49,461 nucleotides of DNA from Lachnospiraceae bacterium (GCA_021203145.1 JAJQBS010000117.1:1-49461), one strand, 5' to 3'. Counted from the stretch's first letter, positions 24,375 to 34,437 are shown. Notes: a model not told the origin generated them from the letters alone. A program made the numbers and translations.

Positions 24375-25352
24375 TCAGAAAACATAGTCTTCATTATCAA
24401 ACGCAATATCAAAGGTCTTGGCAGCTTCTACAATGGAGGCCTCATTCATCGGCCCATAAAGAGGAACACACGGAAATGCCTCCTGCGTGAAATAGCCAAG
24501 AACAATATTCGTCACCGCACAGTCATATTTCTTTGTCAGCTCCGGAATTCTCGCCGCCATCGCAAGATTTTTCTCTGTCGCGTAAGGATGTCCTTTTACT
24601 GCTTCTTCCCCTTTCGCACAATAAATATGGAAGAAACCGCTTGCATTTCCCATATAAGGCATCATCATGCTGTTCCGGTTTTCCCTGTGATAATCATACA
24701 GATCGCCTTTTACATATACAAGCGTATCATCCTCCAGAGGATTCATGTATTTTGAACCAAGGTTCAAAAGAGCCTGATCCGCAACCGAACCGCGGTATCC
24801 CATTTTCGCGCAGTATGCGTCCGCAGCCTTCTGGCGCTCTGCCGACCAGTTTGATAACGTGAAATACCGGATCTTGCCTTCACGGACAAAGTCCATCATC
24901 GTCTCAACCATATCCTCTACAGGAATCCTGGGGTCGTCGCGATGATAAAAATAAATATCAATGTAATCCGTGCGCAGAATCCGCAGGGATCCTTCCAGGT
25001 CGCCCCTCATATCAGCCTTTGTGCAGCGGTTAATGTGGAGATCCATGGCCGGATGAGTATAGACCGGATGCCCGCCCTTCGTCATCAGCACAATCTTATC
25101 GCGGTTCCCCGTTCTCTGAAGCCAGTCGCCGGTCACACGCTCTGCACGGGCGGTTTCCTGACGTCCGTCCACTACCTGCCAGTCCGCATATACATGGGCA
25201 CAATCGATCAGATTGCCGCCAAGATCAAAGAAAGTGCCATACATAGAATCCGCCTCAGAGGCTTCCTTCCCCCATCTGACGCCGGCATCTACTGTGCCAA
25301 GACCCATCGCTGAAATTTCAAGCTCCGTGTTTGGTATTGTGATTTTTTTCAT
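24375..25352 (-). CDS. Aldo/keto reductase
   Basis: 325 aa TIM-barrel NAD(P)H oxidoreductase. Family marks: MGLGTVDAG at the start, the catalytic Asp/Tyr region NLIDCAHVYADW, Lys in IVLMTKGGH, the DIYFYHRDD segment (His), and TLSNWSAERQKAADAY. It would interconvert a carbonyl sugar or aldehyde and an alcohol. ATG 25352 (MKKITIPN) has AAGGAG 10 nt upstream; seven earlier codons are open. The next gene, the kinase, follows by 14 bp, so the product may be the kinase substrate. Confidence 0.87.
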   Translation of the reverse strand: MKKITIPNTELEISAMGLGTVDAGVRWGKEASEADSMYGTFFDLGGNLIDCAHVYADWQVVDGRQETARAERVTGDWLQRTGNRDKIVLMTKGGHPVYTHPAMDLHINRCTKADMRGDLEGSLRILRTDYIDIYFYHRDDPRIPVEDMVETMMDFVREGKIRYFTLSNWSAERQKAADAYCAKMGYRGSVADQALLNLGSKYMNPLEDDTLVYVKGDLYDYHRENRNSMMMPYMGNASGFFHIYCAKGEEAVKGHPYATEKNLAMAARIPELTKKYDCAVTNIVLGYFTQEAFPCVPLYGPMNEASIVEAAKTFDIAFDNEDYVF

Positions 25353-25397
25353 TTCTGTTTTTCTCCTTAACATGATTTTTCATGATTTTTCCGGGAT

Positions 25398-25775
25398 TCA
25401 TGACTGCAGGCTGTCCCTGTACTGTCCGGGTGCCATTCCGTAATATTTCTTGAACAGCCGCATATAATTCTGAATGGTATTAAACCCGCTCATCTCCGCG
25501 ACTTCACGGATCGGGATTTCCTTTTTTGCAAGTAAATCCAGGCTGGCCTCCATCCTGCAGTTTGTCAGATAGCTGGTAAAGCTGATCCCGAGAATTTCTT
25601 TAAAAAGCCTGCTGACATAGCTTGGGTTTGCGCCAACCTTCTCCGCCACCATATTCAATGACAGGTCACAGTCACTGTAGTTGGCGAGGATGTATTCCTT
25701 TGCGGTGACAAAATAGTGATTCTGTTTCTTTTTCAGGATCTTTGACAGATTCAGCAGAATTTCATCACTTTTCTG
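25398..25775 (-). pseudogene. AraC-type DNA-binding half of the split regulator
   Basis: The frame continues in phase after the TAG at 25776-25778 for 125 codons to a normal stop. It begins QKSDEILLNLSKILKKKQ and then has a full AraC domain: the first helix-turn-helix (SLNMVAEKVGANPSYVSRLF, KEILGISFTSYL) and the second (IPIREVAEMSGFNTIQNYMR, LFKKYYGMAPGQYRDSL). There is no ribosome binding site or good start for separate translation; the first candidates are TTG 25658 or ATG 25652, inside the domain. So this half is probably unexpressed unless the TAG is read through or is a sequencing error. Confidence 0.8.
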
Positions 25776-27731
25776 CTACGCATACTCCAGTATCGCCTCA
25801 TCATCTTCGCTGGCGGGCGCATCCTCCTTCTCTGAAAATAGCTCTGATGGAAACGCAGCGATATTGATATTTTTCATTTTCACGAGCTCATCGGAAAAGG
25901 CATGCACAAAGCGATCATAATACTGCCGCTTTTCTGAGGCGTCTCCACACAGGTTCATCCCGTCTTCCAGCACACGGCGCAGCAGCTCCTGAGCAGCCTC
26001 CGTATTATCTAGCTGCACCATGGAAATTGCGTGCTGAATGCGAAGCACAATATCATCCTCAATCACCTTTACCTCGTCAGCCGCTTTTGTCTGCCGCTTC
26101 TCCTGATCCGGCGATTCTTCTTTCTCCGGTTTTCTCTGTCTGTCCGGCTCCCCTGAAAGGCTGCGATATGCCTCCGCATAGGAAAACCCGACATCCATGA
26201 TGGAATGATAGATATTTCCTGACGCAAATCGAACCGGCACCTGCATTCTGTCCATCCGCGCCTGAATCAGCTCCCCGATTTCCACAATGCTTCTTTTCAT
26301 GGACAGTACGGATTCATTGACCGCAAAGGACAGGATGATTCCAAAGGATTGTCCTTCCGCATACACAATATGGTACAGGATCCTGCCTTTTCCGTCATAT
26401 TCTTTCATGACAGCCTGCAGTTCCGAACGGATCTCTCCCCGCAGCCTCACATCCTGCGCCAGCTCCTTCCCGCAGTGCACCACGCACGAAACATAGGAGG
26501 CTGACATCTGAAACGGACTCTCGACACTTTTTAATGTCTCCTCAACATAAGAGTACGAGTGCTGCCTGTTCATAAATAACTCCATGAACAGACGGGTTGT
26601 GACATCCTCCGATACCTGAACCATCATGTCACGCAAACGCTGATTACGTTCCTTCATATCAGAAAACGCAAGATTCAGGTAATCAAATTCTCCCATCGCT
26701 TTTTCCGCCGGTTCTTCTGTCTGCATTCTCCCGCTTACCTGCTCGATCAGCTTCCCGAACGGTCGGTACAAAAGCAGCGCTACTCCATAAGAACCGGCCA
26801 GAGAAATACACAGCGCGATCAGAATCACCGGAAGCACAACCTTCAGGACATCCGTAATGCTCACGGAAAAATAACCGGCATCCGCAATATATACATAGCT
26901 CCACCCAAGTGTGTCTGAGACGCTCAGAAAAACATATTCCGGGTTTTCTGTTGTTACGTCTCCTTCGGCCGCCTTATTGCTCTCAAGCCATTCCCCCGTA
27001 ATTTCCTCCGGATAACTGCTTCCTGTGTCAAAAACCGGCTCATTCTGCTGGTCATAGACCCAGATTTCGGAATCACTGAGATCATTATCCTGAATATAGC
27101 TGTACAGCTCATCCATATTGATCTCATAGAAGAGCGTAGCCAGGCGGCTGTCGCCGTAAAGCGGAAAGTCAAACGCCAGATACCAGCTGCCGCCATAGGA
27201 AAAGAAGGTCGTGATTTTACTGTTTCTCTTGATTGTCGTCTCCTCAATCTCCCCGTCCGTATAAGCCGCGATCATCTCCTGGTTTGGGTACTCCTCCAGC
27301 GTATATTTGGAGTAGTCTGAAAGATAGACCGCGTTTTTTTCTGAATAATACAAGATAACCGAACTGATCAGCGTATTATATTTATTTGCGAAGGAGATAT
27401 CACTGGCAGCTGTATTGATATCCGAATTACTGGCAGTCTGGGAAGTTGCGAGAGAGAGAATGCTGTGCGAATACGAGAGCTGAACGATCGACTGATGCAG
27501 CGTGGTCCCGACCAGGTAGTCCGCATTACCGGCAACCACATCCAGGTGGGACTGGTTGACGTCATTCAGGTTCTCCTGGTTTTCCCGTATAATCTTCTCC
27601 GTAAAAAAGGCGGAAAGAATTGCAATGCATATAATACTCATTGCAACCATAGACACTAAGATTGCCATAAATATACTGTTTGGACGAAGCCGCTTCACGC
27701 TTTCCAGAATATGCCTGCTCTCCTTTCTCAT
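25776..27731 (-). CDS. Membrane sensor half of an AraC-type regulator, ended by an in-frame TAG
   Basis: 651 aa. A transmembrane helix lies at about 19-42, an extracellular Cache-like sensor region at about 43-295, a second helix at about 298-322, and a cytoplasmic linker after that. This architecture belongs to membrane-bound AraC-type one-component regulators of sugar uptake clusters. The frame stops at TAG 25776-25778 (context GAG TAT GCG TAG CAG), and the missing DNA-binding domain follows immediately in the same frame. A single CAG-to-TAG change would explain it. The start ATG 27731 lies 17 bp after the VOC gene. It probably once regulated this cluster. Confidence 0.8.
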   Translation of the reverse strand: MRKESRHILESVKRLRPNSIFMAILVSMVAMSIICIAILSAFFTEKIIRENQENLNDVNQSHLDVVAGNADYLVGTTLHQSIVQLSYSHSILSLATSQTASNSDINTAASDISFANKYNTLISSVILYYSEKNAVYLSDYSKYTLEEYPNQEMIAAYTDGEIEETTIKRNSKITTFFSYGGSWYLAFDFPLYGDSRLATLFYEINMDELYSYIQDNDLSDSEIWVYDQQNEPVFDTGSSYPEEITGEWLESNKAAEGDVTTENPEYVFLSVSDTLGWSYVYIADAGYFSVSITDVLKVVLPVILIALCISLAGSYGVALLLYRPFGKLIEQVSGRMQTEEPAEKAMGEFDYLNLAFSDMKERNQRLRDMMVQVSEDVTTRLFMELFMNRQHSYSYVEETLKSVESPFQMSASYVSCVVHCGKELAQDVRLRGEIRSELQAVMKEYDGKGRILYHIVYAEGQSFGIILSFAVNESVLSMKRSIVEIGELIQARMDRMQVPVRFASGNIYHSIMDVGFSYAEAYRSLSGEPDRQRKPEKEESPDQEKRQTKAADEVKVIEDDIVLRIQHAISMVQLDNTEAAQELLRRVLEDGMNLCGDASEKRQYYDRFVHAFSDELVKMKNINIAAFPSELFSEKEDAPASEDDEAILEYA

Positions 27732-27748
27732 CCTTTTTACCCCTGTTC

Positions 27749-28546
27749 TTAAATGATCTGAATTAACTCCACATGCTCCTGATCCGGGCCGATCACAACC
27801 GCATTCAGGATATTCACCGTCCCCATGGAGCCCTTCATCGGACCCACCTCACGAATACCGCCGGCGGCTACGATTTTTTCGCACGCCGCGTCAATATCGT
27901 CCGTCTCGATCGCAATGGTGTTCCACGCGGAATTTTTCCCTGTCAAAGGGAATCTCGGAGGCTGAATCTCGAGTATGGATCCCGGCGCAATTTCTACCAT
28001 ATATCCTTTTTCCTTCGCCGGATCGTCTTTCTCCATAATCGAAGCGACTACTTTCCCGTCAAATGCCGCCTCGTAAAAAGCCCGGCTTCTGTTCACATCC
28101 AGAGAATTCAACTGCATATGGCTTACGCCAAGAATTACCGGAGCGTCCGCCGGAAGCTCCTGATCCAGCTCCTGAACGAGTTCAATCTTTTCCCCGTCCA
28201 GTCCAAAAGTAACTGCATTGATAATCGGCCTGTCTCCCATCTGATTCTGAGACGGCTTTTTCTCGATGGTACCGCCCGCTTTCACAATCAGCTCGCAGGC
28301 GGCTTCACAGTCAGACACGCGCAGCGCCATATGATCCCATCCGTCCGATCCGCCGCAAAGCTCTGCAAAGCGGGGCGGCTGGATCTCAATCGTTGTCGCC
28401 TCTGCCAGTCTCACATGATATCCCCTCCAGCCATCCGCACGCTCCATCGTCTGAGCCAGTTTACCGCCAAGCGATTCATAAAAGACCCGTGTTTTCTCTA
28501 CATCCAGGGAATCCAGCTGGAAATGATTAAATCCTACAATCTTCAT
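27749..28546 (-). CDS. Tandem VOC (glyoxalase/dioxygenase fold) domain protein
   Basis: 265 aa with two VOC domains in a row. The repeats align: FNHFQLDSLDVEKTRVFYES and VSHMQLNSLDVNRSRAFYEA; TTIEIQPPRF and SILEIQPPRF; metal-ligand-type ends KIELVQEL and HVELIQII. Such proteins bind a divalent metal and act as lyases, epimerases, isomerases or dioxygenases. In gut bacteria some sit in glycoside and aromatic catabolic clusters. The reaction here is unknown. ATG 28546 has AAAAGGAG 10 nt upstream. The gene lies between the hydrolase and the regulator. Confidence 0.83.
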   Translation of the reverse strand: MKIVGFNHFQLDSLDVEKTRVFYESLGGKLAQTMERADGWRGYHVRLAEATTIEIQPPRFAELCGGSDGWDHMALRVSDCEAACELIVKAGGTIEKKPSQNQMGDRPIINAVTFGLDGEKIELVQELDQELPADAPVILGVSHMQLNSLDVNRSRAFYEAAFDGKVVASIMEKDDPAKEKGYMVEIAPGSILEIQPPRFPLTGKNSAWNTIAIETDDIDAACEKIVAAGGIREVGPMKGSMGTVNILNAVVIGPDQEHVELIQII

Positions 28547-28659
28547 ATCAACTATTCTCCTTTTGCCGTTCACAATAATTTTAAGTGATAGATTTCAACA
28601 AGTAAAGAGCTTCTCAAATTTTAATGGAATAATTGTCACACTGAAACCAGAGTACACGG

Positions 28660-30447
28660 TCAGATCATTCCGGTCTCCAGTTCAATAACCTTTCCGCTCT
28701 TAAGGTCTCTCGCGAACTGACGCATATAGTTCCACGCACACAGATTCATGGATGGCGCAACCATGTGAGAGAGATTCTCGATCGCGACAACCCTAAAATG
28801 ATAATTGCCGTCTATATTGCGGATATCACCGATATAGTGTTCGAATCCATCCAGCCACAGGGTTTCCGCCCGGTCAGCCGGAAAACCCAGAGCCCGGATC
28901 GCCTTGTTGGGAGAAGACGCCGCGGCCATCACCTCTTCTGTGCTCTGCTGCGGGCAGCGCTCCGCTTTCAGGCGCCTCTGCCACATGGCCGTTTTCCCCT
29001 CCGCGGAGGCTGCGTAGCCCTGCACGTTAATGCCTGCCTCGAATGCGTGTCCCGCCTCATTGATCGGAACCATGCATCCCACCTCCTTGCAGCCGCAGAG
29101 GATACAGGTCGGCATATCCATGGTCTCCATCTTCGCCGCCCGCTCATCATCTACAGATACCGCTTCATGACTGACCTCCGGCGTCGGAAGTCCCGGCGAA
29201 TTTCCAAGCGGGGCAATGCAGGCCACCAGCTCCGGATGTCTGCGGGCGAATTCCTGGACAAAATGTCCGTTGTGAGAATGGCCGGTCAGATAAACCCTGC
29301 TCAGGTCAAGCGGATATTGCCTCCCCGCATCCGCAAGGATCTCACAAAGCCAGTCGTTCAGTCTCGGGCTTTCCATCGCAAAGAAGATCAGCGCACAGTC
29401 TCCCTGTGCCGCGATTTCCGCATAAGTCATGTAATTTCCAAATGCCTGTATCGGAGCGTGGTCATCCGGCTCGTTCACTTCTTCAAAAACAACCACAACC
29501 GGAAGCTTCTCCAGCGCCGGATGCTTCGGCGTAAAGATCACCCAGCGTTCTTCATTTACATAATGAATCCCGCAGTTCAGCCCCATCTGATCCCAGTATG
29601 TCAGCACATCAGGATCCTTCACAGAAGAGAAGCGCATCATGAACTGATTCTGCCTGAGAAGCTTTTCCCCTTCCCCGCTGCGATACAGCCAGTTCAGATC
29701 AATTGTCCCGTCATTCGCCCCTCCAATCGGATGCGGACGCCACGGTGTGACCCATCGCCAGGAAAAATTCAGCACAGGAATTCCATCCAGCTCTTCGATC
29801 TGTGCGTCCGGATCTGTCACGGTCTCTCCGTTTCGATCACAGTAATGAAAGTCCTGCAGATCCTTTAAGGCAAGTCCATTCTTTTTCAGATTGCTCAGAT
29901 CTACATAAACTCTGTCGCGATCGCCGCAGTAATTCTGGATTCCCTCTGTAATCATCCCCTGGAACATTCTGCAGGGCTCCTGATTACTTACCAGATACAG
30001 GATGGTCCGGTCTTTTTTCTCTGCTGCCGCATTATTATAGGAAGCATACAACTCCAATGTCTTCATGGCCCAGCAGGGATCGTCATAATCCTCTTTATGA
30101 AACACAATCAGCAGCGGCACCTTCCGATCCCGCGAATCCAGCAACTCCTGCGGCATAATCACCAGCCAACGTGTCGCGCCCATCTCAAGGCTCTCATAAT
30201 GCAGCCCTTTTGCCTGAAGCTTTTCAATTACCACCGGCATATCCAGACATCCCGCTTTGTAGTGATACTCCGGACGTGTTTTTGCTTCTTCCCGGTCCAC
30301 ACTATATAACGGGTTTTCATCCACGGTGCCGCGTTCCTCCGGAAGCTGCCCCAGCGCCTGCACTAGCGTCTCAATCGCTGCCGGCGCCGCTTTCATGCCC
30401 TTGTCAGACCATTTTTCATAATTTTCATAGCAATAAGAAGTATTCAC
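28660..30447 (-). CDS. Alpha/beta-hydrolase, large cytoplasmic esterase-like protein
   Basis: 595 aa. The C-terminal half contains the nucleophile elbow GHSHNGHFV inside YLTGHSHNGHFVQEFARRHPE, followed by LVACIAPLGNSPG, as in LpqC/feruloyl-esterase-like and dienelactone-hydrolase-like folds. A late His (NLSHMVAPS) could complete the triad. The N-terminal 300 residues look like a second, degenerate hydrolase-like domain (WLVIMPQELL, LLIVFHKEDYDDP). There is no signal peptide, so it acts inside the cell. It uses a GTG start at 30447 with GGAGG 6 nt upstream. It follows oppF by 11 bp, so it is part of the transporter operon, and likely cleaves an ester of the imported compound. Confidence 0.72.
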   Translation of the reverse strand: MNTSYCYENYEKWSDKGMKAAPAAIETLVQALGQLPEERGTVDENPLYSVDREEAKTRPEYHYKAGCLDMPVVIEKLQAKGLHYESLEMGATRWLVIMPQELLDSRDRKVPLLIVFHKEDYDDPCWAMKTLELYASYNNAAAEKKDRTILYLVSNQEPCRMFQGMITEGIQNYCGDRDRVYVDLSNLKKNGLALKDLQDFHYCDRNGETVTDPDAQIEELDGIPVLNFSWRWVTPWRPHPIGGANDGTIDLNWLYRSGEGEKLLRQNQFMMRFSSVKDPDVLTYWDQMGLNCGIHYVNEERWVIFTPKHPALEKLPVVVVFEEVNEPDDHAPIQAFGNYMTYAEIAAQGDCALIFFAMESPRLNDWLCEILADAGRQYPLDLSRVYLTGHSHNGHFVQEFARRHPELVACIAPLGNSPGLPTPEVSHEAVSVDDERAAKMETMDMPTCILCGCKEVGCMVPINEAGHAFEAGINVQGYAASAEGKTAMWQRRLKAERCPQQSTEEVMAAASSPNKAIRALGFPADRAETLWLDGFEHYIGDIRNIDGNYHFRVVAIENLSHMVAPSMNLCAWNYMRQFARDLKSGKVIELETGMI

Positions 30448-30458
30448 GGTTTTCCTCC

Positions 30459-31415
30459 TTATAAATTATTGATTTCCTTTACTCTGCAGCAGGAGACAAA
30501 GTGTGAAGGGGAAACCTCGACCAGCTTCTGCGGCTGACGGCACGCGTCTGTCGCATAGATGCAGCGATCCGCAAACCTGCAGCCTGGCTTCGGGTCAATC
30601 GGTGATGTAATCTCACCCTTCAGGACGATCCGATCCATTTTGTGATCGATGTCAAGCGAGGGGATCGCGGACAGCAAAGCCTTCGTGTACGGATGATACT
30701 GTGTTTTAAACAGTTCTCTGGACGGGCTGGTCTCGACCAGCTGCCCCAGATACATCACACAGATGTCATTCGAAATGTGCCGCACGACCGAAAGATCATG
30801 CGTAATAAACATATAGGTAAGACCCTTTTCCTTCTGAAGATCCTGCAGCAGGTTCAGCACCTGTGCCTGAATCGATACATCCAATGCCGATACCGGCTCA
30901 TCACAGACGACAAACTTTGGATCCAGCGCCAGTGCACGCGCGATACCGACTCTCTGACGGCGGCCGCCGTCCAGCTCATGCGGATACGCGAGACGCAGAC
31001 GTCTTGCGATTCCGACCAGATCCATAATTTCTGTAATTTTCTTCATAATATCATTCCGCGAATACCGTCTGGACAATCGAAGCGTCTCATAGATGGTATC
31101 CTCCACGGTCATACGCGGATCCAGTGAAGAATAGGGATCCTGGAAAATAATCTGCGCGTTCTCGCGAAACTTTTTCAGTTCTCTCTTGTTCAGGCTTGTG
31201 ACGTCTTTTCCCTCAAAGGAAAATTTTCCGTCCGTACTTTCCAACAGATGGACAAGTGTGCGGCCCAGGGTTGACTTTCCACAGCCGGACTCTCCTACGA
31301 TGCCCATTGTCTTTCCCTCGTCGATGGTAAGACTAATGTCATCCACTGCGTGAAGGGTGCCCTTCGGAACACTGAAGTATTTTTTCAGATGCTCTACTTT
31401 TACCAGCTCAGCCAT
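30459..31415 (-). CDS. oppF: Oligopeptide/dipeptide-type ABC transporter ATP-binding protein OppF/DppF
   Basis: 318 aa. Walker A is GESGCGKSTL, Walker B FVVCDEPVSALDVS, with the H-loop ITHDLSVV and a C-terminal oligopeptide-transporter domain with four cysteines (CRFADRCIYATDAC...CC). The ABC signature reads LDGGRRQR instead of the usual LSGGQRQR. It energises uptake through OppBC. It follows oppD by 4 bp. The Opp/Dpp family also imports oligosaccharides and nickel, and the surrounding catabolic genes favour a sugar-like substrate. Confidence 0.93.
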   Translation of the reverse strand: MAELVKVEHLKKYFSVPKGTLHAVDDISLTIDEGKTMGIVGESGCGKSTLGRTLVHLLESTDGKFSFEGKDVTSLNKRELKKFRENAQIIFQDPYSSLDPRMTVEDTIYETLRLSRRYSRNDIMKKITEIMDLVGIARRLRLAYPHELDGGRRQRVGIARALALDPKFVVCDEPVSALDVSIQAQVLNLLQDLQKEKGLTYMFITHDLSVVRHISNDICVMYLGQLVETSPSRELFKTQYHPYTKALLSAIPSLDIDHKMDRIVLKGEITSPIDPKPGCRFADRCIYATDACRQPQKLVEVSPSHFVSCCRVKEINNL

Positions 31416-31419
31416 TTCC

Positions 31420-32397
31420 TCATCTCCTCTCTGCTTTCAGGCACCTGCAGAAATGCCCCTCTGTAAGCTCCGTCATCTGCACATCTCTCCGGGCGCATTC
31501 CTCCGTCGCGTAAGGACACCGCGGATGGAATTTACATCCGTTCGGAAGATCCGCCGGGTTTGGCGGAAGCCCCATGATCGGATTCAGCCTTTCAGAGTCA
31601 TCATCAATCTTCGGAATCGAACCGAAAAGCCCCAGCGTATACGGGTGAGTCGGTTTCTTAAAAATATCAGCCAGAGTGCCGCTTTCAATGATTTCGCCTG
31701 CATAGACGACCGCCACGTCATCACACATCTCAGCAACAACGCCCAGATCATGGGTGATCAGGATCATGGATGTCTGTTTTACCTTGTTCAGCTCACGCAT
31801 CAGATCGAGCACCTGTGCCTGAATCGTTACATCAAGTGCCGTCGTCGGCTCATCCGCGAGGAGCAGATCCGGATTGCATGCCAGCGCAATCGCAATCACA
31901 ACGCGCTGCCTCATTCTGCCGGAGAACTGATCCGGGTATTCCGAATACCTGGCAGCCGGAATCCCAACCATTTCCAACATTTCCTCTGCGCGCTTTTTTG
32001 CCTCCACGCCGCTCACTCCATCGTGCAGCTGCACCACTTCAGCAATCTGATGTCCGACCGTCATAACCGGGTTCAGCGCGGTCATCGGATCCTGGAAAAT
32101 CATCGTCACGCGCTTGCCGCGCACCTTGCACATTTCATCCTCGCTGAGCTTCATCAGATCCTGTCCTTCAATCAGAATTTCTCCGCTTTTGACAACTGCG
32201 GGCGGTACCGGAAGTACCTGAAGGATGGATTTCGCGATGGTTGTCTTGCCGGCGCCCGTCTCTCCGACCAGGCCCAGCGTTTTTCCCTTGCGGAGTGTGA
32301 ATAAAACGTCATTGACAGCTTGTACCGTTTCTTCCTTTGTCACATATTCTACAGTCAGATCTTTGACTTCGGGGAAAATATCATTTTCTTTCATCAT
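31420..32397 (-). CDS. oppD: Oligopeptide/dipeptide-type ABC transporter ATP-binding protein OppD/DppD
   Basis: 325 aa. Walker A is [12 protein letters not shown], the signature FSGRMRQRV, Walker [14 protein letters not shown], and the C-terminal family domain has cysteines ([14 protein letters not shown]). The start is ATG 32397 or the adjacent ATG 32394, preceded by GGGGGTGCGAG. It lies 10 bp after oppC. It is the partner ATPase of OppF in the heterodimeric importer. Confidence 0.93.
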   Translation of the reverse strand: MMKENDIFPEVKDLTVEYVTKEETVQAVNDVLFTLRKGKTLGLVGETGAGKTTIAKSILQVLPVPPAVVKSGEILIEGQDLMKLSEDEMCKVRGKRVTMIFQDPMTALNPVMTVGHQIAEVVQLHDGVSGVEAKKRAEEMLEMVGIPAARYSEYPDQFSGRMRQRVVIAIALACNPDLLLADEPTTALDVTIQAQVLDLMRELNKVKQTSMILITHDLGVVAEMCDDVAVVYAGEIIESGTLADIFKKPTHPYTLGLFGSIPKIDDDSERLNPIMGLPPNPADLPNGCKFHPRCPYATEECARRDVQMTELTEGHFCRCLKAERR

Positions 32398-32407
32398 CTC
32401 GCACCCC

Positions 32408-33295
32408 CTACTTCTTCAGCTTTGGATCCAGAGCATCGCGCAGACCGTCGCCAAACAGATTCAGTGAGAGCACCAGGATCATAATGCAGATGCCGGGGAT
32501 AATCGTCATATACGGCGCACTCTGCAGATAATTTCGTCCCGAGGAAACCAGGGCGCCCCATTCCGGGTTCGGCGCCTGCACGCCAAGTCCGAGGTAGGTC
32601 AGCCCGGAAGCGCCGATCACGCCGCTGCCAATACTCATTGTGAAAGATACGATCATCGGCGAAAAGGAATTGGGCAGGGCATGCATGATAATGCTTCTCG
32701 AATTCGAACAATTGATCGAGCTTGCCGCCTCCAGATATTCTTTTTTGCGGACAGTCATAATCGAGGACCGCATCAGACGTGTGCCGCCCGTGATGCCGGT
32801 AAGCCCCATTGCAAGGATCGTGTTAAAAACACCAGGGCCAAGGATACCTGCCAGGCAGATATTCAGAAGAACGCTCGGAATCGCCTGAATGACGTCGCAG
32901 CAGCGCATGATCACCTGGTCAACCCTGCCGCCGAAAAAGCCGGAAATACATCCCAGGATGATTCCTCCGCCGCAGGCAATGATCTGTGCTCCCACACCGA
33001 TCAGAAGGGACCATTTGCAGCCGACCAGTACCCGGCTGAAAATATCGCGCCCCAGATTATCCGTGCCAAACAAGTGCTGCAGGCTGGGCGCCTGGAGTGC
33101 GTTTACCGGATCCACAGTTGCGTAATTATAGGGAGCCAGCATCTCGCCAAAAATCGCAATGAAAACAATAAAAGCGAAGATAATCATTCCTGCCATCGCC
33201 GATTTATTGTAAGAAAGTCTTTTTATTACGGCCAAAACCTGGTTTTCTTTTTTTACCACTTCTTCTGATCCCATTACAGCTGTATTCTCAGGCAT
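32408..33295 (-). CDS. oppC: Opp/Dpp-type ABC transporter permease OppC/DppC
   Basis: 295 aa. The N-terminal TM is followed by the OppC_N domain and a BPD_transp_1 domain with the family pattern HLFGTDNLGRDIFSRVLVG and the EAA loop around EYLEAASSINCSNSRSIIMH. There are about six helices. The start overlaps the end of oppB by 8 nt, and GGAGGG lies 7 nt upstream, so oppB and oppC are translationally coupled. Confidence 0.92.
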   Translation of the reverse strand: MPENTAVMGSEEVVKKENQVLAVIKRLSYNKSAMAGMIIFAFIVFIAIFGEMLAPYNYATVDPVNALQAPSLQHLFGTDNLGRDIFSRVLVGCKWSLLIGVGAQIIACGGGIILGCISGFFGGRVDQVIMRCCDVIQAIPSVLLNICLAGILGPGVFNTILAMGLTGITGGTRLMRSSIMTVRKKEYLEAASSINCSNSRSIIMHALPNSFSPMIVSFTMSIGSGVIGASGLTYLGLGVQAPNPEWGALVSSGRNYLQSAPYMTIIPGICIMILVLSLNLFGDGLRDALDPKLKK

Positions 33296-34256
33296 GCGCT
33301 TTCCCTCCCTTCTTCTTCTTCAACGCAGATTCAGCGAACTGCGCCTTGATTCGCGGATCCACAGCAGCCATCAGCAGATCTACCAACAGCATAACGATGG
33401 AAAAAGTAACTGAAATAACAATCGTACAGGCCATCACGACGTTGTAATCACGGTTGTTGCATCCGGTTACAAGATAATAGCCTACACCCGGAATTGAAAA
33501 AACGGTTTCAATAATCACACCGCCGCCGAGCACACCGGCGAACTGCATTCCTATCGTAGTCAGCACCGGAATCATGGCATTCGGAAGTGTATGCTGATAA
33601 ATCACGTCGCGCGGCTTCAGGCCTTTTGACTTCGCCATCGTGATGTAATCCGAATGGATGACTTCAAGCATACTCGAACGTGTCTGCCTGGCCAGCATCG
33701 CAATACCGCCGACGGAGTTTGCCAGCACCGGTAATATGTAATATCGGATTCCCCCCATGCCATACGCCGGCAGCCAGCCAAGATTATAAGAAAACACCAG
33801 TACCAGAAGCAGGGCAAAGAAGAATCCCGGAAGTGAAGTGCCAAGAAGCGCCAGGATCATGGATACCGTATCCTGCCATTTGTTCTGGTTTACAGCAGCG
33901 GTAACACCCAGCAAAATTCCTGCAAGGGCAGTAATAATAATGCTCGCGGTACCGATTGCCAGCGTCCGGGGTACCCTGGAAGATAATTCTGAAGCTACAG
34001 ATACGCCGGATACCCAGGATTCACCAAAATCAAGATGACAGAGGTTCCACAGATAATTGCCAAGCTGCACGATATAAGGCTGATCCAGGCCGAGCTGTGC
34101 ACGAATCTGAACAGCCGCCTCTTCTGTGTAGGTACTCCCAAGGATTACGGAAGCTGCATCACCAGGAGCGAGGTACAGAAGAGTAAATACGACAATGATT
34201 ACCGCAATGATTACCGGTATCATCAATAAAATTCTCTTTAATATATATCTTCTCAT
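33288..34256 (-). CDS. oppB: Opp/Dpp-type ABC transporter permease OppB/DppB
   Basis: 322 aa with six transmembrane helices. The N-terminus is MRRYILKRILLMIPVIIAVI; the later EAA-like loop is around YITMAKSKGLKPRDVIYQHTL and ends in LPNAMIPVLT. The start at ATG 34256 is supported by AAAAGGTG; the open frame has six more codons upstream. A gap of 285 bp with a stable hairpin (34438-34469) separates it from the solute-binding protein gene upstream. Confidence 0.92.
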   Translation of the reverse strand: MRRYILKRILLMIPVIIAVIIVVFTLLYLAPGDAASVILGSTYTEEAAVQIRAQLGLDQPYIVQLGNYLWNLCHLDFGESWVSGVSVASELSSRVPRTLAIGTASIIITALAGILLGVTAAVNQNKWQDTVSMILALLGTSLPGFFFALLLVLVFSYNLGWLPAYGMGGIRYYILPVLANSVGGIAMLARQTRSSMLEVIHSDYITMAKSKGLKPRDVIYQHTLPNAMIPVLTTIGMQFAGVLGGGVIIETVFSIPGVGYYLVTGCNNRDYNVVMACTIVISVTFSIVMLLVDLLMAAVDPRIKAQFAESALKKKKGGKAHA

Positions 34257-34437
34257 TCCACTACACCTTTTCATTTCTAAATGGTGAGCGAGCCATCCAA
34301 TCCTCTCCCGCGTGTATCATGGCCATCCGGTCATCTGCCGGAACTATGCGAAACAGCTGTTCTTTCTGCACTTTTTTTCTTAGCTATTCCAACTTATTTA
34401 TTTGCATACAGGTTATAGATGCCTCTCTCATTTTTCT

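Noticed and set aside
25776..25778. TAG read as pyrrolysine or programmed readthrough
   Set aside because: AraC regulators are not known to use it, no pyl genes or readthrough context are visible here, and a simple CAG-to-TAG change explains it.
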